A stretch of DNA of 64,000 nt from an uncultured Lachnospiraceae bacterium (GTDB lineage: Bacteria; Bacillota; Clostridia; Lachnospirales; Lachnospiraceae): NCBI GenBank assembly GCA_947245585.1, contig CAMXPV010000008.1, positions 1 to 64,000 on the forward strand, in the 5' to 3' direction. Positions 60,364 to 64,000 of this stretch are shown here, in pieces (position 1 is the first letter of the stretch; the number at the start of each line of letters is the position of its first letter). Made by a program: the position numbers and the translations under genes. Below the pieces are notes generated by a model. It was not told the origin of the DNA and ran no database searches. It saw only the letters and a list, made by a program, of their open reading frames with translations.

Positions 60364-61236
60364 TCATGCGATCGTGATACGGTACGCCGCCTCAAAAATG
60401 CCTCCTGAAAGCTGCTGCATCCACTCCCGCTCCTTAAATTCTCCCGCAAAATCCACGCTGTCGCACCGGCCGTACCAGGGCTCAATGCAGATAAACGGCG
60501 CATTCTTCTTCGGCGGTGACCAGATACCGAACAAAGGCGCGTCAAACTCCACTGTCAGATAGGGCGTTCCACCCGGTCTTGCCAACGAAACGCTGTGGGC
60601 CTGATCCCCTTCAATCACGAGCGCGTCCCCGTCAAAAAGATCCGAGGTAATCGGCAAAGCGCCGTTTCGAAGCGCATATGTCTTCTTCTCTTCGCTCACC
60701 AGTCCGCCCGCGATACAAGTAGATGTCACCGCATCCTTCACATCAAAGAGAATTTGGTACTGCGTCTGGTCCGTCCCCGGATCAATGGGACACAGAAATC
60801 CCGGATGGCCTCCTATCGAAAACCAGACAGGTTCCTTTGCCTGATTGGAAACCCGCCATTTTACCACCACGGTTCGTTCCACAAGCTCATAACCGATCTC
60901 CAACAAAAACGGATACGGATATTTCTTTAATGTTTCCTCATCGGAGCTTAGAGAGAACCAGATTTCCGTGGCCACCTGGCTTTTTAACTGAAATTCCATA
61001 TCCCTCGCAAAGCCGTGCTGTCCCATAGGATAGGTGCTGCCGTCCACGCGGAATACGCCGTCCTTCAATCCACCCACGATGGGAAACAGCACCGGTGAAG
61101 TCCGTCCCCAGTAGGCAGGATCACCGTGCCACATGTATTCTCTGTTGTCAGGCACACTCTTTAGGGACTTAAGTTCCGCTCCCATGCTGTCCACCTGTAT
61201 TGTGATTTTTTCGTTGCTAATTTGAAATAATGCCAT
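60364..61236 (-). CDS. Aldose 1-epimerase family protein
   Basis: MGAELKSLKSVPDNREYMWHGDPAYWGRTSPVLFPIVGGLKDG; MGQHGFARDMEF. Confidence 0.92.
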   Translation of the reverse strand: MALFQISNEKITIQVDSMGAELKSLKSVPDNREYMWHGDPAYWGRTSPVLFPIVGGLKDGVFRVDGSTYPMGQHGFARDMEFQLKSQVATEIWFSLSSDEETLKKYPYPFLLEIGYELVERTVVVKWRVSNQAKEPVWFSIGGHPGFLCPIDPGTDQTQYQILFDVKDAVTSTCIAGGLVSEEKKTYALRNGALPITSDLFDGDALVIEGDQAHSVSLARPGGTPYLTVEFDAPLFGIWSPPKKNAPFICIEPWYGRCDSVDFAGEFKEREWMQQLSGGIFEAAYRITIA

Positions 61237-61354
61237 AACGCCTCCTTTTTCAATCCGGACAAATGTCAGCAAGCTGCCTTTTGCCATCTTACGTCTGTGC
61301 ACGGCTCATTGCCACCTTGAATATCATACCACAGCTTGCCCAAAAAGGGTATCT

Positions 61355-62152
61355 CTATTCTCCCACGATCTCCCGGTAAGCGGAAAGGACCTGATCTGCG
61401 GGGACTCCCGCCACCTCGTTTTGCCATGTCCCGCCCGCAAGCAGACCGATCAGGTGTCCGTAGCCGTCGAAGATACCGCCGCCGGACATCCCCTCCTTCG
61501 CAAATCCGTGCAAATAGAGCATTTCTCCGCCAAAAGTTTCAATATATCTTTCCGTTTCCGCCACCACAGCCTCCTGATACACAGTCTCTTCCGCCGCCTC
61601 GTCAGCCCCCAGGCAAAAAGCCTCGTCTCCCGCAGAAAGCGTCTGACAGACCGCCTCATCCACAGTGACATTCCGAAGCGTCAGAAGCGTTTCTATGCCA
61701 AGCTCGCTGTTTTCCACTTTCAAAAAACCCACATCACAGTCCTGTGCGCTCCCAAGAACCTGCGCATTCGCATAAAACCCCTGGGGAAACCAGATCACGC
61801 CCACTTCCTCCCGCCAATAGTCAAGCACATGCCTGTTCGTGGCAATGATCACGCCATCCTCGGTCAGCCGGAAGATAACACCGCTTCCGTAGGCGTTCCC
61901 CATATCGACCCTCACAACGCTGCCCTTCACATTTTCACAGGCTGCCTCCACATCCTCCTCCCTGAGCACGGGACAGTGGGACAAGTCAAATGCAAGCATT
62001 CCCCTATAGATATCCTGGCTGCTCACACTTTGAATCAGATGGGGCGGCAGGGAAGGTTCCTTCGCCTGCGCCTTCTGCGGCAGCCCCAACAGCAAAGTTA
62101 AAATAACAATTGCTATTTTATAATTTTTTCTGTTCTTTGCCACAGACTGCAC
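61355..62152 (-). CDS. Exported trypsin-like serine protease
   Basis: GSGVIFRLTEDGVIIATNRHVLDYW; DVGFLKVENSELG; FAKEGMSGGGIFDGYGHLIGLL. Confidence 0.87.
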   Translation of the reverse strand: MQSVAKNRKNYKIAIVILTLLLGLPQKAQAKEPSLPPHLIQSVSSQDIYRGMLAFDLSHCPVLREEDVEAACENVKGSVVRVDMGNAYGSGVIFRLTEDGVIIATNRHVLDYWREEVGVIWFPQGFYANAQVLGSAQDCDVGFLKVENSELGIETLLTLRNVTVDEAVCQTLSAGDEAFCLGADEAAEETVYQEAVVAETERYIETFGGEMLYLHGFAKEGMSGGGIFDGYGHLIGLLAGGTWQNEVAGVPADQVLSAYREIVGE

Positions 62153-62173
62153 CTTGATTCCCCTTACTTTTCA

Positions 62174-62210
62174 CAGGGGCACAGGGAACTGTATGATCCC
62201 TGTGCCCCTG
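62174..62210 (-). terminator. Strong hairpin downstream of rnpB
   Basis: caggggcacaggga (62174-62187) and tccctgtgcccctg (62197-62210), 14-bp perfect stem; weak U-tract. Confidence 0.5.
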
Positions 62211-62235
62211 CTCTTACAAACCTATTGAAAACAAG

Positions 62236-62603
62236 CGGAACGATAAGCCGGGTTATGTCTCGAATGATCATCTATCTAGGAGCTTCGTCGCCGAAGCCCT
62301 CCAGCGACCTACCTGAAAGCAGACCGGGCCGGTCTGTCGCTCTCTATTTGGTCTTGCTCCGGATGGGGTTTACACAGCCCGCCGCGTTACCGCGGCGGCG
62401 GTAGTCTCTTACACTGCCATTCCACCCTCACCCGGCGTATTGCTTCGCACGCTGCTTCGCAAAACGCCGGGCGGTATTATTTCTGTTGCACTGGCCTTGG
62501 AGTCGCCTCCACCGGACGTTATCCGGCATCCTGCCCTATGGAGCCCGGACTTTCCTCGTCTGCACCCTTTCGTCTGTGCAGCCGCGATCATTTGTTCCAC
62601 TTG
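62236..62603 (-). ncRNA. rnpB: RNase P RNA, class A-like
   Basis: Minus strand contains GACGAGGAAAGTCCGGGCTCCATAGGGCAGGATGCCGGATAACGTCCGG, AGTGCAACAGAAA, GTAAACCCCATCCGGAGCAAGACCAAATAG and terminal ACATAACCCGGCTTATCG. Confidence 0.95.
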
Positions 62604-62613
62604 TTCCTGTCAA

Positions 62614-64000
62614 CTAAACTTCAAAACAGCTTCCCCCTACAAACTCCCTGCAAAGGGAATTGTTTGGCAGTTCCTCACTGCTGATCCCCAGAAAATATTC
62701 CAGGAATTTGAGCAGCCGCTTCGCTTCATGATATTCCGGATCCGCTTTCTTTATGCCGAAAAGTAACGGTTCCGCATACTGCTTCAGCACCGAGAGCTCA
62801 AAAAGCAGCGCCGAGTTGAACATCGCGTCCGCCTCCTCCTGAAACGGGAAAATATACTGCTCCTCTCCCCTTCTGACAGAGGGCCACATGGAAATGGTCC
62901 TTGCCGCGGAAGCGCCCCTTGTTCTGGCATCTCTCACAATCCTGCGCAGAAGCCTGTTGTCCGTGGTAGGAATCCGGTTGTGCTCATCCACATTCAGGGT
63001 CGTCAGCGCGCTGATATAGATCTTATATTTGCTCTGGGCCGGCAGGGAATAGGACATTTTCTCATTCAGACCGTGTATTCCCTCAATCACCAGAATGTCG
63101 TTCTCGCCGAGTTTTGTTACTTTTCCGCTGTACTCCCTTTTTCCCGTCTTAAAGTTAAAGGTGGGAAGCTGCACGCTCTCTCCCGCCAAAAGCGCCGTCA
63201 TGTCCTTATTAAACTGTTCCACATCAAGGGCTTCCAGACACTCGTAGTCGGGATTGCCGTCCTCGTCAAGCGGCGTCTTGCCATGATCTAAGTAATAATT
63301 GTCAAGCCCGATCGGATGGGGCATCAGGCCGTAAGTGCGAAGCTGAATGGACAATCTGTGGGAAAAGGTCGTTTTACCGGAGGAGGAAGGGCCCGCAATC
63401 ATGACAAACTTGACCCCCTCGCGCCTGGCGATATCCCTCGCAATTTCGCCGATTCTTCTCTCCTGGAGCGCCTCCTGCACAAGAATCATGTCGGAGATAC
63501 TGCCGCTGCAGATCTGGTCGTTTAGGTCTCCCACCGTATCAATTCCCAGATCACGGCCCCACTCTCCCGTGGCAAGAAGCGTCTGGAACAGCTTTTTGCG
63601 GGGCTTGAACTCCGGAAGCTCATCGGGGTCCTCCTTCTCCGGAAGCATAAGGATCATGCCTTCCTCGTAGGCGAACAGATCGAACTGCCTGATATAACCG
63701 GTGCTCGGCATCATGTAGCCGTAGAAATAATCGTAGTAGTCTCCCATGCAGTAAACATTGATATTGGAACTTCTGCGGTAGCGGAACAGGGATACCTTAT
63801 CCTTCATCCCATTCTCCGCAAAGAGGGCCACCGCCTCGTCCGCCGGATACGCCTTCTTCGTCACCAGAAGATCCATGTCCACCAACTCACCCATACGGTC
63901 CTTCACCTTCTCGATGGTTTTTTCATCCAGTTTCAGACCGTTTCTGAACGCACAGTAATAGCCGGCGCCGATGGCAAACTCCACCTTCACGTTGGCCGCG
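62614..64000 (-). CDS. Nucleoside/uridine kinase (N-terminus beyond window)
   Basis: FVMIAGPSSSGKTTFSHRLSIQLRTYGL; IGLDNYYLDHGKTPLDEDGNPDYECLEALDVEQFNKDM; frame stays open to the window end. Confidence 0.92.
   Translation of the reverse strand, partial: AANVKVEFAIGAGYYCAFRNGLKLDEKTIEKVKDRMGELVDMDLLVTKKAYPADEAVALFAENGMKDKVSLFRYRRSSNINVYCMGDYYDYFYGYMMPSTGYIRQFDLFAYEEGMILMLPEKEDPDELPEFKPRKKLFQTLLATGEWGRDLGIDTVGDLNDQICSGSISDMILVQEALQERRIGEIARDIARREGVKFVMIAGPSSSGKTTFSHRLSIQLRTYGLMPHPIGLDNYYLDHGKTPLDEDGNPDYECLEALDVEQFNKDMTALLAGESVQLPTFNFKTGKREYSGKVTKLGENDILVIEGIHGLNEKMSYSLPAQSKYKIYISALTTLNVDEHNRIPTTDNRLLRRIVRDARTRGASAARTISMWPSVRRGEEQYIFPFQEEADAMFNSALLFELSVLKQYAEPLLFGIKKADPEYHEAKRLLKFLEYFLGISSEELPNNSLCREFVGGSCFEV

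Noticed and set aside
62440-62766. Plus-strand ORF of 108 aa, and minus ORF 62409-62600
   Set aside because: Both lie in the RNase P RNA gene, which has clear conserved motifs.

Overview
The window looks like a Lachnospiraceae-type Firmicute chromosome, with most genes on the minus strand. The main accessory region is 1-9.5 kb. There, a small clostridial-toxin-type sigma factor, a holin, a signal-less bifunctional endolysin and a giant FnIII/YD-repeat (Rhs) protein form a co-directional cassette. Its layout resembles the TcdR/TcdE (C. difficile) and UviA/UviB (C. perfringens) toxin or bacteriocin loci. The sigma gene and the rhs gene are each preceded by TTTAC(A/T)-N16-CT(C/T)TTT. A 13-bp inverted repeat can sequester the rhs Shine-Dalgarno, and its 5' arm overlaps the proposed -10. 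The Rhs C-terminus, where a toxin would lie, runs off the left edge. The rest is mainly conserved: cinA-pgsA-rimO-rpoZ-gmk-remA-yicC, rqcH, a flippase, glgA, recN-argR-nadK-tlyA-dxs-ispA-xseBA-nusB, spoIIIAA-AH, rnpB and others. A xylan/arabinoside-type utilisation locus (SBP/permeases/GH3/GH43/SGNH/MCP/LacI/AraC) sits between spoIVB and a receiver-less Spo0A-like gene. All calls come from reading the sequence; no database search was run.
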